A stretch of DNA of 64,000 nt from Limnobacter parvus (GCF_024623725.1 NZ_JANKHG010000001.1:124001-188000), one strand, 5' to 3'; positions 26,593-36,307 are shown, counted from the first letter of the stretch. The notes: generated by a model from the sequence alone, not told the origin. A program made the numbers and translations.

Positions 26593-27576
26593 GTGAAGCA
26601 ACTGAAAGAACTGATCGAAGCCAACCGCAACAAACTCAAGCTGGATTGGCTTGGGGGTTTGAACGGTGGTGAACGTCACCTCGACCTGCAGTGCTTTGCG
26701 TCCTCTGACCTCGTGGGTCACCTGAACACCATTCACCCCGGTCGCATTCAAGTGTTTGGTCGTCAAGAAATTGAATACTTCGCGCGCATCAGCGACGACC
26801 GCAAAAAACACCAAATCGACAAACTCGTCGAAGGCGACCCACCTGCAATCATCGTGGCTGAATCATTCCAGCCTCACCCGCTACTAAAGGCAGCCTGCGA
26901 CGAAGCCAATATTCCGTTGCTGGCCACGCCGCTTTCCGCCGCGGAAATCATCGACTTCCTTCGCGTATTCATCAACAAATGGCTTGCACCCACCACCATG
27001 ATGCACGGTGTATTCATGGATGTTCTGGGCATGGGCGTGCTGATTTGTGGTGAATCGGGACTTGGCAAAAGCGAATTGGGTTTGGAGTTGATTTCACGCG
27101 GGCATGGCCTTGTGGCCGATGATGTGGTCGAATTTTCACGCGTTGCACCCAATTTAATCGAAGGCCGCTGCCCGGAACTGATTCGCAACCTGATGGAAGT
27201 GCGCGGTGTTGGCCTATTGGACATTAAGGCAATTTTTGGTGAAACCGCCGTGCGGCGCAAAATGCGCCTGAAGCTGATTGTGCACCTGGTGCGCAAAGCC
27301 TCGCTTGAACTTCACCAGGAACGCTTGGTGACCGAGCAACAATTTCAGGAAGTGCTTGGCTTGCCAATTCGCAAAGCAATTTTGCCAGTTGCCGCAGGCC
27401 GCAACCTTGCGGTTTTGCTCGAAGCTGCGGTGCGCAATTCCATTCTGCAGATGCGGGGCATCAACACACTGGATGAATTCATGATTCGACAGCAAAAAGC
27501 CATGCTTAGCGAACTCGGCGGTATTGAGCATTTGCAGGTAGACCCAGATACAGAAACCGACATGGGGCACGATTGA
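26593..27576 (+). CDS. hprK: HPr kinase/phosphorylase
   Basis: HprK phosphorylates and dephosphorylates HPr-type proteins on a serine. The 327-residue product has an N-terminal domain of about 130 residues, then the kinase domain with Walker A GESGLGKSELGLELI and the family signature LMEVRGVGLLDIKAI, followed by the VHLV/LGLPIRK region. The start is a GTG six bases after ptsN. Linkage ptsN-hprK-rapZ is typical of betaproteobacteria, where the system regulates rather than imports sugars. Confidence 0.95.
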   Translation: MKQLKELIEANRNKLKLDWLGGLNGGERHLDLQCFASSDLVGHLNTIHPGRIQVFGRQEIEYFARISDDRKKHQIDKLVEGDPPAIIVAESFQPHPLLKAACDEANIPLLATPLSAAEIIDFLRVFINKWLAPTTMMHGVFMDVLGMGVLICGESGLGKSELGLELISRGHGLVADDVVEFSRVAPNLIEGRCPELIRNLMEVRGVGLLDIKAIFGETAVRRKMRLKLIVHLVRKASLELHQERLVTEQQFQEVLGLPIRKAILPVAAGRNLAVLLEAAVRNSILQMRGINTLDEFMIRQQKAMLSELGGIEHLQVDPDTETDMGHD

Positions 27577-27577
27577 A

Positions 27578-28438
27578 ATGAAAGTGGTGTTGGTCACCGG
27601 CTTGTCCGGATCGGGTAAATCAGTGGCCATTCGCGCACTTGAGGATTCACATTTTTATTGTGTCGACAACCTGCCACCGTCGTTTATTCCGCAGGTAATC
27701 AACCGCTTGTCCACCGAAGGTATTTCACAAATTGCCATTGCTGCTGATGCACGCACCGGCAGAGACATCGTGGATGTGCCCCAAATCGTTGGTGCATTGA
27801 AAACCAGTGGCACCGATGTCCGCATCCTGTTCCTGGATGCAGACGATGAAACATTGGTCACCCGTTATTCAGAAAGCCGACGACGCCACCCCATGAGCGC
27901 GCGCCTTGGTGAACAAGCGACGGTTCAGGAATGTGTGGATGCCGAACGTGAAGCGCTGGAACCACTTCGGGAAATTGCAAGCTGTATTGACACATCGGCC
28001 TTGTTGCCCAATGCATTGCGTCGATGGGTGCTGGAAACAGTTGAAGAGGAATCTGCAAAACTGACGCTTGTTTTTGAAACGTTTGGTTTCAAGAAAGGAT
28101 TGCCCAGCGATGCGGACCTTGTTTTCGATGTGCGTTGCCTAAGCAATCCCTATTACATCAAAAACCTTCGCCCCTTGACCGGCAAAGACATTGAGGTTCA
28201 ACACCACATACAAAGCGATCTACGCAGTGACGAACTCATCAACGACATTGAAGCGTATCTGCGAAAATGGCTTCCTTCTTATTTGAATGAACAACGCAGC
28301 TACGTCACAGTGGCAATCGGCTGCACCGGCGGCCAACACCGCTCGGTGTATGTAGCTGAAACACTTGCACGCCGTTTCACTGAAAAACAATTGTCAGAAA
28401 TCGAGAGCGTTTTGATTCGCCACCGAACCCTGGACTGA
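27578..28438 (+). CDS. rapZ: RNase adapter protein / nucleotide-binding RapZ
   Basis: RapZ family protein, 286 residues. In E. coli RapZ guides RNase E to the sRNA GlmZ and so controls GlmS; whether the same sRNA exists here is unknown. It has Walker A GLSGSGKSVAI, a Walker B-like LFLDADDETLVTRYSESRRRHP, and the C-terminal signature CTGGQHRSVYVAE. It starts two bases after hprK. Its last 45 bases overlap the 3' end of mutY on the opposite strand. Confidence 0.94.
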   Translation: MKVVLVTGLSGSGKSVAIRALEDSHFYCVDNLPPSFIPQVINRLSTEGISQIAIAADARTGRDIVDVPQIVGALKTSGTDVRILFLDADDETLVTRYSESRRRHPMSARLGEQATVQECVDAEREALEPLREIASCIDTSALLPNALRRWVLETVEEESAKLTLVFETFGFKKGLPSDADLVFDVRCLSNPYYIKNLRPLTGKDIEVQHHIQSDLRSDELINDIEAYLRKWLPSYLNEQRSYVTVAIGCTGGQHRSVYVAETLARRFTEKQLSEIESVLIRHRTLD

Positions 28439-29545
28439 GCCGTTCTGGTTCGCTGCCTGCACAATCAACTTGTGCACAATTTTAGGCACTGGTTTTTCAT
28501 TGGGCGTGTAGCACTGGGGCCACTCGCCGTTCACCTTTACATGCAGCACCTTGAAATGCATTTTTCGGTGGGTTAATTCATGAACAAGCCAATTCTGTTG
28601 ATCAAGCGCATCGAGCTGCTGCACAAGCTGGGCCCTGAAATCTAGCAGTGAAAAATCGCCGAGGCGCGCATCCAGCCACTGCTGAATATCCCGAACGCTG
28701 GGTGCGCTTGCACACTGAACGCTGGGTACCATCCACAAGCCTTGCCACACGCCTTTTTCGGTTTGAAGTTCAAGCAGCACACCACCGTGCTCATCCTCAA
28801 CAAGCAAGCTGATGAAAAACAACTCTGGACGTGCCTTTTTGGGTTTTGGCGTGGGCAACAAACCCACCATGCCTTTGCGAAGCGCCTCACAACTCTTCAT
28901 CAAAGGGCAAGCTGCACAGTTCGGGTTACGTGGCACACAGCAGGTGGCCCCCAAATCCATCAAGGCCTGGTTGTAAACACCCGGCTGGGCCACAGGCACG
29001 TTGCCTGCTGCGATGCGCCACAAACTCTTTTTAATCGCAGATTGCTCAGGGTACCCTTCCACACCGTAGTACCTGCAAAACACCCGCTTCACATTGCCGT
29101 CCAGAATGGGGGCTTGTACACCATAGGCCAGCGAAGCAATCGCTCCGGCCGTGGACTCGCCAATGCCAGGCAAACTTTCCAGTTCAGCCACCGTGTGCGG
29201 AAACTGGCCGCCAAACCTCGCCACCACCTGTTTGGCACACGCATGCAAGTTCCGCGCACGGGTGTAATAACCCAAGCCGGCCCAAAGCTGCATCACATCT
29301 TGTTCAGGCGCTGCAGCCAGGTCAGCCACGGTGGGGTAGACCTGCAAAAATTTTGCATAGTAGGCCAGCACTGTGGCCACTTGCGTTTGCTGCAACATCA
29401 CTTCGCTTAGCCACACCTTGTAGGCGTCGCCAGTGTGCTGCCAGGGCAAGGTTTGGCGGCCATGCTGCTTTTGCCAGCGCACCAGAACGTCTGCAAAAGG
29501 CTGGCCATTAAGCAGGTTTAAAGCTGAGGGCATTTCTGAACTCAT
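28394..29545 (-). CDS. mutY: A/G-specific adenine DNA glycosylase
   Basis: MutY removes adenine mispaired with 8-oxoguanine. Its N-terminal domain has the helix-hairpin-helix LPGIGESTAGAI and catalytic Asp in ILDGNVKRV. A [4Fe-4S] loop follows (CCVPRNPNCAACPLMKSC), and the C-terminal NUDIX-like recognition domain starts at about 245. I set the start at the ATG overlapping the mutM stop (ATGA); other ATGs three codons upstream and four codons downstream are possible. Its 3' end overlaps rapZ by 45 bases. The pairing with mutM puts two GO-system enzymes in one operon. Confidence 0.94.
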   Translation of the reverse strand: MSSEMPSALNLLNGQPFADVLVRWQKQHGRQTLPWQHTGDAYKVWLSEVMLQQTQVATVLAYYAKFLQVYPTVADLAAAPEQDVMQLWAGLGYYTRARNLHACAKQVVARFGGQFPHTVAELESLPGIGESTAGAIASLAYGVQAPILDGNVKRVFCRYYGVEGYPEQSAIKKSLWRIAAGNVPVAQPGVYNQALMDLGATCCVPRNPNCAACPLMKSCEALRKGMVGLLPTPKPKKARPELFFISLLVEDEHGGVLLELQTEKGVWQGLWMVPSVQCASAPSVRDIQQWLDARLGDFSLLDFRAQLVQQLDALDQQNWLVHELTHRKMHFKVLHVKVNGEWPQCYTPNEKPVPKIVHKLIVQAANQNGSVQGSVANQNALDF

Positions 29546-30360
29546 TTCTGACATTGCGCGCAATAAAAGGTGCTTCGTTGATTCATCACCCGGCGTTTCA
29601 CTACCCCACTGCAACGTTTGCAGGGTTGGCCTTCCCGACCATACACATCGCAGTGCAACTGAAAGTGCCCCAATTCACCATCAATGGCTTGAAAGTTGCG
29701 CAAAGTAGATCCGCCCCGCTCGATTGCTTCGGCCAACACCGCAACAACAGCTGCATGCAAAGCTGTCGTATTTGCACGGCTTAGACGACCAGCAGCCTTG
29801 CCGGGTCGAATCTCACTTCGAAACAGTGCTTCACAGGCGTAAATATTGCCCACACCCACCACAGCAAGTCCACTAAGCAACAGGGCTTTGATTGAAATTT
29901 TCTTGCCCCGCGTGGCTTTGAAAAATGACTCGGGGGTGAATGCATCGCTGAATGGTTCGGGTCCCAACTTTGCAAATCTTGGGAACATCGATTCCCAACC
30001 GGGTGCCTTTGCGGCGTATTCAACACTGCCGAAACGGCGCGGGTCGTTGTAGCGCAAAACCTTGTCGCCAAAATTCCATTCGATGTGGTCATGTTTGTCC
30101 CAAGGGGTGCTTGCGCTCACAATTTTCATGGACCCCGACATGCCCAAGTGCACAACCAGCACATGCACGCCAAAATCCATCAACATGTATTTCGAGCGGC
30201 GGTCCACCCCCTGCAAAATCTGCTTTACACAACTTTGCACTTCAACAGGAACAGGCCAGCGCAAGCGGGGCTGGCGCACTGTGCACGCCAACAGGCGTTG
30301 ACCTGTGAAATGCAGGGCCACGCCTCTTTTGGTGATTTCTACCTCGGGTAATTCAGGCAT
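29542..30360 (-). CDS. mutM: formamidopyrimidine-DNA glycosylase
   Basis: MutM (Fpg) excises 8-oxoguanine and other oxidised purines and nicks the abasic site. The 272-residue product begins PELPEVEITKRGV, where Pro (after Met removal) is the catalytic nucleophile. It carries the LLSGLAVVGVGNIYACEALF helix-two-turn-helix and a C-terminal zinc finger (CDVYGREGQPCKRC ... FYCAQC). It is followed by mutY on the same transcript and is divergent from the TPR lipoprotein gene. Confidence 0.95.
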   Translation of the reverse strand: MPELPEVEITKRGVALHFTGQRLLACTVRQPRLRWPVPVEVQSCVKQILQGVDRRSKYMLMDFGVHVLVVHLGMSGSMKIVSASTPWDKHDHIEWNFGDKVLRYNDPRRFGSVEYAAKAPGWESMFPRFAKLGPEPFSDAFTPESFFKATRGKKISIKALLLSGLAVVGVGNIYACEALFRSEIRPGKAAGRLSRANTTALHAAVVAVLAEAIERGGSTLRNFQAIDGELGHFQLHCDVYGREGQPCKRCSGVVKRRVMNQRSTFYCAQCQK

Positions 30361-30437
30361 AAGCTAAAGCACGCACGCGCATCTGTTAATGTGATAAAAA
30401 AGAATGGTGATTCATCAATGTTTTTGGGTTCAACAGT

Positions 30438-32213
30438 ATGACTTGTTTTAAATGGACCGTTCGCAGTACTGCGATTTTACTGGCCACCAGCGCGTTGATA
30501 GGCTGTGCAACAGCACCTGCCGCACAATCCAGCGCTGAAAAGGAAATACCGCCAGAACAGCAGGCCTATGAAGCCCGCGTCGCAGAAATGGTGAAACAAG
30601 ACCCTTTGTTTGCCCTGCTGACTGCTGAAATAGCCAGCCAACGTGGTGACATTTATTCTGCCATGCTGGCCTATACAGAAGCGGCCAAACAGCAAAACAA
30701 CCCCGAATTGGCCAAAAGAGCTGTTGAACTGGGGCTAGGTGAAGGCCAGCTTGAACTGGCATTGACCGCTGCAAAGGTTTGGGCCGAGCTAGCGCCAGAA
30801 GATAAGCAAGCCAGCCGATCCATTATGTTGCTTCAACTGGGCACCAACAAAGTAGACGAGGCTTTACCAGCCCTGCGCGCATACCTGGCGGAAGTCCAAA
30901 AGGTTGAAAATTCCAACCCCGGCCTTGGCGGTGTAAGCCCAGAGAAAGTGGCGCTCGACATGCTGACGCGCATCCCCGACAAAACAAAAGCCTATCAAAC
31001 CGGCCTTGAACTGTTTGGCAACGCGCCCGATGATTTGAATATTCAAACGCTGCTGGCTCAGCTCGCCAACTCATCGGAATTGCACGCGCAGGCTGTGGGG
31101 CACATGGAAAACGTGTTGCGCATTTCTCCGCAAGAACGCTTCTACGTACTGACCGCCCAATTCATGGAAAAACGCGATGGCAGCACCGATGCTGCCATGA
31201 AGTTGATCGATGCCCAGGCACAGTTAAACCCCGACTGGTTTGGCGCCCGCCTTTACCTGGCACGCAACCACACCCAGCTTGGGCAGTGGGAGCAGGCGCG
31301 CCAACGCTTCGCGGAAATGCTGGCGCTTCAACCCAACAACATTCCGCTGTATTCAAGCCAGGGTTTTGTACTCACTCAACTTAAAGACTACAAAGGCGCC
31401 GAAACACATTTCAGGACTTACCTGAACAAAACTCCTGCTGCTGACCGTCAGAATGAGGTGCTGATTCATGCCACGCTTTCTGACATGGCCGTGGAAAGGA
31501 AAGACTTTGTGTCGGCACTGAAATGGCTGGACAGCACGCCAAATGCGGCCGACAACATCGATGTTCAACTCAAGAAATCCGCCCTCTTTGACAAACAAGG
31601 CAACGCACAAGCGGCCAAACGCGTGCTGAACCAGTACAAAGCAAAAAATGAGGATGAATCGGTTCGCCTTGCACTGGCCAAATCACAACTTGCGGAATCC
31701 CGCAAAGCGCCGGCAGAAGCAGCCACGGAACTGGAGCAAGCACTTTCCACTTTTCCGGACCAGCCTGATTTGCTGTACGAACGCGCCATGGTCGCCGAGC
31801 GTCAAGACGACCTTCCCCGTGTGGAGCAATATCTAAGAAGGCTAATCGCGGTGAATCCTGACAATCCGCATGGCTACAATGCGCTGGGCTACACTTGGGC
31901 TGAAAACAACATCCGGCTGAACGAAGCCATGGAACTGATCAAAAAAGCGGTTGAACTTGCACCGAATGATCCTTTCATATTGGACTCTCTGGGTTGGGTG
32001 CACTACCGCCTTGGTGAAATCGACAGTGCTGAAGCGGCGCTAAAAAAGGCCTACGGATTGCGCCAGGACGAAGAAATTGGCCTGCATCTGCTTGAAGTCT
32101 TGATCAGGTCCGGCAAAAAAGAAGAAGCACGCCAATTGGGCAACAAATTGAGCGTGAGTTACCCAAACAGCCAAGCTTTGAAGAAACTGGTGCAACAACT
32201 GGAGGAAATTTAA
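30438..32213 (+). CDS. TPR-repeat lipoprotein upstream of lolB
   Basis: A 591-residue tetratricopeptide-repeat protein with a lipoprotein signal (SALIGC, lipidated Cys23). TPR-like helices run through most of the length; the clearest are near 275-345 (LYLARNHTQLGQWEQARQRF, LYSSQGFVLTQLKDYKGAE) and 455-555 (YNALGYTWAENNIRLNEAME, DSLGWVHYRLGEIDSAEA). Such proteins organise envelope complexes, but the partner is unknown. It lies 4 bases before lolB in a conserved betaproteobacterial neighbourhood (mutM / TPR–lolB–ispE), so an outer-membrane biogenesis role is a reasonable inference. Confidence 0.83.
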   Translation: MTCFKWTVRSTAILLATSALIGCATAPAAQSSAEKEIPPEQQAYEARVAEMVKQDPLFALLTAEIASQRGDIYSAMLAYTEAAKQQNNPELAKRAVELGLGEGQLELALTAAKVWAELAPEDKQASRSIMLLQLGTNKVDEALPALRAYLAEVQKVENSNPGLGGVSPEKVALDMLTRIPDKTKAYQTGLELFGNAPDDLNIQTLLAQLANSSELHAQAVGHMENVLRISPQERFYVLTAQFMEKRDGSTDAAMKLIDAQAQLNPDWFGARLYLARNHTQLGQWEQARQRFAEMLALQPNNIPLYSSQGFVLTQLKDYKGAETHFRTYLNKTPAADRQNEVLIHATLSDMAVERKDFVSALKWLDSTPNAADNIDVQLKKSALFDKQGNAQAAKRVLNQYKAKNEDESVRLALAKSQLAESRKAPAEAATELEQALSTFPDQPDLLYERAMVAERQDDLPRVEQYLRRLIAVNPDNPHGYNALGYTWAENNIRLNEAMELIKKAVELAPNDPFILDSLGWVHYRLGEIDSAEAALKKAYGLRQDEEIGLHLLEVLIRSGKKEEARQLGNKLSVSYPNSQALKKLVQQLEEI

Positions 32214-32217
32214 GCGC

Positions 32218-32796
32218 ATGGTATCGGGTAATTTTCGTCTGTTGCGCTTTGCATGCATTGGGCTGGTGGCAGCAACGCTTGGCGCCTGCAGCACATTGGG
32301 CCAGGAAAGCGGTATTGAAGTGGATTGCAAAGCACTACAGTCCAGTTGTCACTATGGCCGCTTTGGCTTGATCTGGAAAGTTCAACAAGCCGACGGTAAA
32401 GTTGAGGCTGAATCCGTGTCTGGCAGCTATGAATGGCGCTCAGGAAGATCGGGGCCCAGCCTAGCACCTGAAATCGCCTACATGGAAGTCAATTCAACCT
32501 TGGGACCCTCTTTGGGCAGTGCGAAACGGTTGGGGAATTTTTACGAGGTTCGTGCCGCAGATGGCCGGGTTTACCTGGCCAAAGACTGGCAAAGCCTGTT
32601 TGACCTGATGTTCCCGGTTGAACTACCCGCCGAGGCACTTGTTCAGTGGATGGAGAATCCCAACCCCACCGAGTTACCAGCCTTGCCTGCCAATTGGTCA
32701 TGGGAAAATCAAAATGGCCGTTACCGTATCGTTTTTATCGCGAACGAAACTTCCGGACGCATTGACCTGATTCCGCAAGGTTCATTGAACAACTGA
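32218..32796 (+). CDS. lolB: outer-membrane lipoprotein receptor LolB
   Basis: LolB accepts lipoproteins from the periplasmic carrier LolA and inserts them in the outer membrane. The 192-residue product has a lipoprotein signal (ATLGAC, Cys24) and the LolB pattern: a YGRFGLIWKVQQADGKVEAESVSG strand pair, YEVRAADGRVYLAKDWQSLFDLMF, then a C-terminal NGRYRIVFIANETSGRIDLI. Family identity is weak at the sequence level, and the ispE neighbour supports it strongly. Confidence 0.85.
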   Translation: MVSGNFRLLRFACIGLVAATLGACSTLGQESGIEVDCKALQSSCHYGRFGLIWKVQQADGKVEAESVSGSYEWRSGRSGPSLAPEIAYMEVNSTLGPSLGSAKRLGNFYEVRAADGRVYLAKDWQSLFDLMFPVELPAEALVQWMENPNPTELPALPANWSWENQNGRYRIVFIANETSGRIDLIPQGSLNN

Positions 32797-32800
32797 AAGC

Positions 32801-33718
32801 GTGAGTACCCTCGCCCCCCCCGTTCACCTGTCCGCTTGTTCCCCAGCAAAAATCAATTTGTTTTTGCACGTCACCGGCCGTCGGGCGGACGGCTACCATC
32901 TTCTGCAAAGTGTGTTTTGTCCAATCACCTTGAGTGACAAGATCGAGCTAACGTTACAGCCCAGCCCGGATGACCAGCTTCACATTGAAAGACTAGGCGA
33001 TCTGGTTCACATTCCCAAGCTCACCGACCTGACTGTTCGAGCATGCGAAAAATTTTTTGAACTGGCCAATATTCAGCAAGCCCAACGGGTTTGCATTCAA
33101 GTGCGCAAAAACATTCCTGAACAAGCCGGGTTGGGCGGCGGTAGCAGCAACGCGGCCACAGTGCTGCGCATGCTGAACCAACATTACGGCAATCTGCTCT
33201 CGCCCATTCAAATGGATGACATCGCATTGGCCTTGGGAGCCGATGTGCCTTTCTTTTTACAAGACAAAAGTGCATTCGTAGAAGGCATCGGCGAGATAAT
33301 TACCCCGATTGCAGGGGCGAGTGGTCATCTAATTGTTTATAAACCACCACTTTCTTGCCCAACACCGAAAATTTTTAGCGATCCGCAATTGACACGCAAC
33401 TCAAGTGACGTCAAAATAGCGGTCTTCGATTCGGCAAGCCGAGTGAACAGCGGGTTAATGGGCTTTATTCGGTCCAACACACAGAATGCATTACAAACTG
33501 TTGTGTCAAGCAACTTTCCCGAATGGGAACAGCAGTTTGAAGCGTTTTCAAGCAGCGTTGCGAAATTCAACCCGCAGTTGATTCGAATGTCAGGTTCCGG
33601 TTCCGCCATGTTTGCTGTGTTTGCCAGCCCAAGCCAGTCCAGCAATGCAGTGGCAGCAGTAGCCGAAGCACCCGACTTACAGGCTGGAAAATGGTTTGAA
33701 TGTGAAATCGTGGCATAA
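32801..33718 (+). CDS. ispE: 4-diphosphocytidyl-2-C-methyl-D-erythritol kinase
   Basis: IspE is the GHMP kinase of the MEP isoprenoid pathway. The 305-residue protein has the substrate motif SPAKINLFLHVTGRRADGYH near the N-terminus and the ATP-binding glycine loop IPEQAGLGGGSSNAA. Near the C-terminus is the third GHMP motif MSGSGSAMFAVF. The start is GTG, five bases after lolB; no ATG precedes the conserved N-terminus. The tRNA-Gln gene and prs follow, the standard linkage in beta- and gammaproteobacteria. Confidence 0.95.
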   Translation: MSTLAPPVHLSACSPAKINLFLHVTGRRADGYHLLQSVFCPITLSDKIELTLQPSPDDQLHIERLGDLVHIPKLTDLTVRACEKFFELANIQQAQRVCIQVRKNIPEQAGLGGGSSNAATVLRMLNQHYGNLLSPIQMDDIALALGADVPFFLQDKSAFVEGIGEIITPIAGASGHLIVYKPPLSCPTPKIFSDPQLTRNSSDVKIAVFDSASRVNSGLMGFIRSNTQNALQTVVSSNFPEWEQQFEAFSSSVAKFNPQLIRMSGSGSAMFAVFASPSQSSNAVAAVAEAPDLQAGKWFECEIVA

Positions 33719-33771
33719 GCCACTTGATTCAAGCAAACCGAAAAAGCCAAACTGAATCGATAAAAGTTTTT

Positions 33772-33848
33772 AGGGGAGTCGCCAAGTTGGTTAAGGCACC
33801 GGATTTTGATTCCGGCATTCGAAGGTTCGAATCCTTCCTCCTCTGCCA
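33772..33848 (+). tRNA. tRNA-Gln(UUG)
   Basis: A 77-base cloverleaf. The acceptor arm AGGGGAG pairs with CTCCTCT. The anticodon arm CCGGA/TCCGG encloses the loop TTTTGAT with anticodon TTG, and the T arm GAAGG-TTCGAAT-CCTTC is followed by discriminator G and an encoded CCA. It lies between ispE and prs, where tRNA-Gln is commonly found in this group. Confidence 0.97.
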
Positions 33849-33853
33849 ATACC

Positions 33854-33887
33854 AAAAAGGGCCAGCCACAGGTTGGCCCTTTTTTTA
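33854..33887 (+). terminator. rho-independent terminator after tRNA-Gln
   Basis: AAAGGGCCAGCC and GGTTGGCCCTTT pair around a short ACA loop (one G-T pair), followed by an uninterrupted T-run. The hairpin begins just downstream of the tRNA CCA end. Confidence 0.88.
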
Positions 33888-33923
33888 TTTCGCCAACGCA
33901 CACGTCAAGCCCCGGGGTAAACA

Positions 33924-34877
33924 ATGGCAAGCGACAGCAGTCTAATGATCTTCACCGGCAATGCGATACCAGCATTGGCCGAGTCAGTGGCCAAACAGCT
34001 GAACATTCCGCTGGGCAAGGCCACTGTGGGTCGTTTCTCCGACGGCGAAGTCATGGTCGAAATTAATGAAAACGTGCGCGGCAAAGATGTGTTCGTGCTG
34101 CAGTCCACCTGCGCACCCACGAACGACAATCTGATGGAAATGATGGTCATGATCGACGCGCTGAAGCGCGCATCTGCTGGCCGCATTACCGCTGCAATTC
34201 CCTACTTTGGCTATGCCCGTCAAGACCGCCGAGTGCGTTCTTCACGCGTGGCGATTACTGCCAAGGTAGTGGCCAACATGTTGCAGGTGGTGGGCGTCGA
34301 CCGGGTTTTGACGATGGACCTGCATGCCGACCAAATTCAGGGTTTCTTCGATATTCCCGTGGACAACATCTACGCATCGCCCGTTTTGCTGGGCGACGTG
34401 TGGAAACAGAACCTAGACAATCTCATGGTTGTGTCGCCCGACGTGGGTGGCGTAGTTCGCGCCCGTGCACTGGCCAAGCGCTTGAACTGTGATTTGGCGA
34501 TCATCGACAAGCGTCGTCCACGCGCCAATGTGGCCGAGGTAATGAATATCATCGGTGACGTAAAAGACCGCACCTGCGTGATCATGGATGACATGGTCGA
34601 CACAGCCAACACCCTGTGTAAAGCAGCTGCCGCCTTGAAGGCGAACGGTGCGAAAAAAGTGGTGGCTTACTGTACACACCCTGTTTTGTCCGGTGGTGCC
34701 ATTCAACGCGTTGAAGAATCTGATCTGGATGAACTGGTGGTTACTGACACCATTCCTTTGTCCGACGAAGCGAGCAGCAGCAAAACAATTCGTGTGCTGA
34801 GTGTCGACGAACTGTTGGCCGAAACCATTCGCCGCATTGTGCGCTCTGACTCTGTCAGCTCGCTATTTATCGATTAA
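33924..34877 (+). CDS. prs: ribose-phosphate pyrophosphokinase
   Basis: Prs makes PRPP from ribose 5-phosphate and ATP, feeding nucleotide, histidine and tryptophan synthesis (it therefore supplies the HisG step encoded in this window). The 317-residue product has [17 protein letters not shown], the flexible-loop [29 protein letters not shown], and the PRPP-binding loop [14 protein letters not shown]. The length and N-terminus match class I bacterial enzymes. Confidence 0.97.
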   Translation: MASDSSLMIFTGNAIPALAESVAKQLNIPLGKATVGRFSDGEVMVEINENVRGKDVFVLQSTCAPTNDNLMEMMVMIDALKRASAGRITAAIPYFGYARQDRRVRSSRVAITAKVVANMLQVVGVDRVLTMDLHADQIQGFFDIPVDNIYASPVLLGDVWKQNLDNLMVVSPDVGGVVRARALAKRLNCDLAIIDKRRPRANVAEVMNIIGDVKDRTCVIMDDMVDTANTLCKAAAALKANGAKKVVAYCTHPVLSGGAIQRVEESDLDELVVTDTIPLSDEASSSKTIRVLSVDELLAETIRRIVRSDSVSSLFID

Positions 34878-34911
34878 GAAGTGAATCAGCAGTAGAAAGT
34901 TTTTTGGGCTT

Positions 34912-34941
34912 TTTTGCGGACGCCCTTAAGTGCCGCATAAT
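34912..34941 (+). promoter_or_regulatory. candidate promoter of rplY
   Basis: TTTTGC (34912-34917), 18 bases, CATAAT (34936-34941), 43 bases before the rplY ATG. A short GGGC/GCCC inverted repeat overlaps the -35 region. Confidence 0.45.
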
Positions 34942-34984
34942 TTGGTTTCACTGGTCGCGGTGAAGTCAATTTTGGAGAATCAAC

Positions 34985-35569
34985 ATGAAAGTAGTTGCAA
35001 CATCCCGCACAGAGCAGGGTTCCGGAGCGAGCCGCCGCCTGCGTCGTGCAGGCCAGGTACCTGGCATTGTATATGGCGCAAATCAAGAAGCTCAGGTTGT
35101 GCAAATTGAGCACAACCCCTTGTGGCACGCCCTGCAAAAAGAAAAATTCCACTCCAGTATTCTGGACCTGGAAATTGACGGCAAGTCACAGCAAGTGTTG
35201 CTGCGCGACTTCCAGTCACACCCTTACAAGCCACAATTGCTGCACATCGATTTTCAGCGCATCGACGGCAACCAGAAAATCCACATGAACGTGCCTTTGC
35301 ACTTCTCTGGTCACCTGGAAAGCCCGGCCGTTAAGCTGTACGCTGGCCAGGTTACCTTTGTAGCCAACCAGATCGAAATCGAATGCCTGCCGAAAGACCT
35401 GCCAGAATTCATCGCAGTCGATTGCAGCGTATTGGATGTGACCAAGCGTTCAATTCACGTGACTGAACTGCAGTTCCCTGAAGGCGTCAGCATTCCCAAC
35501 CACGGTCAGCAAGACTTGTCAGTGGTTTCAGTGAAAATCAAGGCAGGTGCTGTGAAAGGCGACGAATAA
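34985..35569 (+). CDS. rplY: 50S ribosomal protein L25 / general stress protein Ctc
   Basis: L25 binds 5S rRNA. At 194 residues this is the long Ctc type: an N-terminal L25 domain (RTEQGSGASRRLRRAGQVPGIVYG, then LHIDFQRID) and a C-terminal TL5/Ctc beta domain (from about 95: VPLHFSGHLESPAVK, ELQFPEGVSI). The ATG has GGAGAA upstream. Its place between prs and pth is conserved, though here exoD, an Lrp gene and leuA intervene before pth. A terminator follows. Confidence 0.95.
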   Translation: MKVVATSRTEQGSGASRRLRRAGQVPGIVYGANQEAQVVQIEHNPLWHALQKEKFHSSILDLEIDGKSQQVLLRDFQSHPYKPQLLHIDFQRIDGNQKIHMNVPLHFSGHLESPAVKLYAGQVTFVANQIEIECLPKDLPEFIAVDCSVLDVTKRSIHVTELQFPEGVSIPNHGQQDLSVVSVKIKAGAVKGDE

Positions 35570-35596
35570 ATCGCCAGACCGACATTAGTCTTTGGA

Positions 35597-35629
35597 AAGC
35601 CGCTGCACCTTGGTCCAGCGGCTTTTTTT
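35597..35629 (+). terminator. rho-independent terminator after rplY
   Basis: AAGCCGCTG and CAGCGGCTT form a nine-base-pair stem around CACCTTGGTC, with a following T-run. Confidence 0.88.
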
Positions 35630-35665
35630 ATGGGCACAATGTGCCTCTAGTAAACAATCATCACA

Positions 35666-36307
35666 ATGCTCGAATTGAACCACACCAAGAATTTCGATGA
35701 ACTGCCACTGGGCGACCAAATCAAGCAGGTCATTGCGCAGCTTCCCTCCACCACCGTAAGTCTGGGTGAAATTCTAGACCTGGTAGGTCGAGATGGCATG
35801 TTGCTGCTGGTCGCTTTCCTCACGCTGGTGTTCATGGTACCGGTGTCTATTCCCGGTGTAAGCACCGTATTCGGCGCTGCCATTTTGTTGATCGGTGTTA
35901 GTCGACTGTTTGGCCGCACTTTGTGGCTGCCCAAGCGCGTTAAAGAACGGGCACTGCCTGCAGACAAACTGCGCAATGCCCTGGAAAAAGGCATGGTCTG
36001 GATTCCGCGGCTAGAAAAAATCAGCAAACCCCACCGCTTGGCATGGCTAACCACAGGCCGTGGAATGAATCTTTTAAATGACCTTGGCTTAATTTTGGGC
36101 GCAGTGCTATTGATGGCGCCTTTTGGCTTCATTCCTTTTAGCAACACCATTCCGGGTATCGCCCTGTTGTTTCTGGCCGTGGGGCTAATTCAACGCGACG
36201 GCACAGCCGTGCTGCTGGGCCACTTGGCCAATGTGGCATCCATTGTTTACTTCGGTGTGCTGATTGGTGGTGGTGGCATCATGATTCAAAACCTGCTGCA
36301 AAATTAA
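35666..36307 (+). CDS. ExoD-family membrane protein
   Basis: A 213-residue protein of the ExoD family, named for a Rhizobium gene affecting exopolysaccharide and alkali tolerance; the biochemical activity is not known. It has an N-terminal amphipathic part and hydrophobic segments at about 48-75 (MLLLVAFLTLVFMVPVSIPG), about 138-175 (DLGLILGAVLLMAPFGFIPFSNTIPGIALLFLAVGLIQRDG) and a C-terminal helix. VPVSIPGVSTVFG and the two Pro-rich membrane turns are family features. It ends 4 bases inside the convergent Lrp-type gene. Confidence 0.82.
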   Translation: MLELNHTKNFDELPLGDQIKQVIAQLPSTTVSLGEILDLVGRDGMLLLVAFLTLVFMVPVSIPGVSTVFGAAILLIGVSRLFGRTLWLPKRVKERALPADKLRNALEKGMVWIPRLEKISKPHRLAWLTTGRGMNLLNDLGLILGAVLLMAPFGFIPFSNTIPGIALLFLAVGLIQRDGTAVLLGHLANVASIVYFGVLIGGGGIMIQNLLQN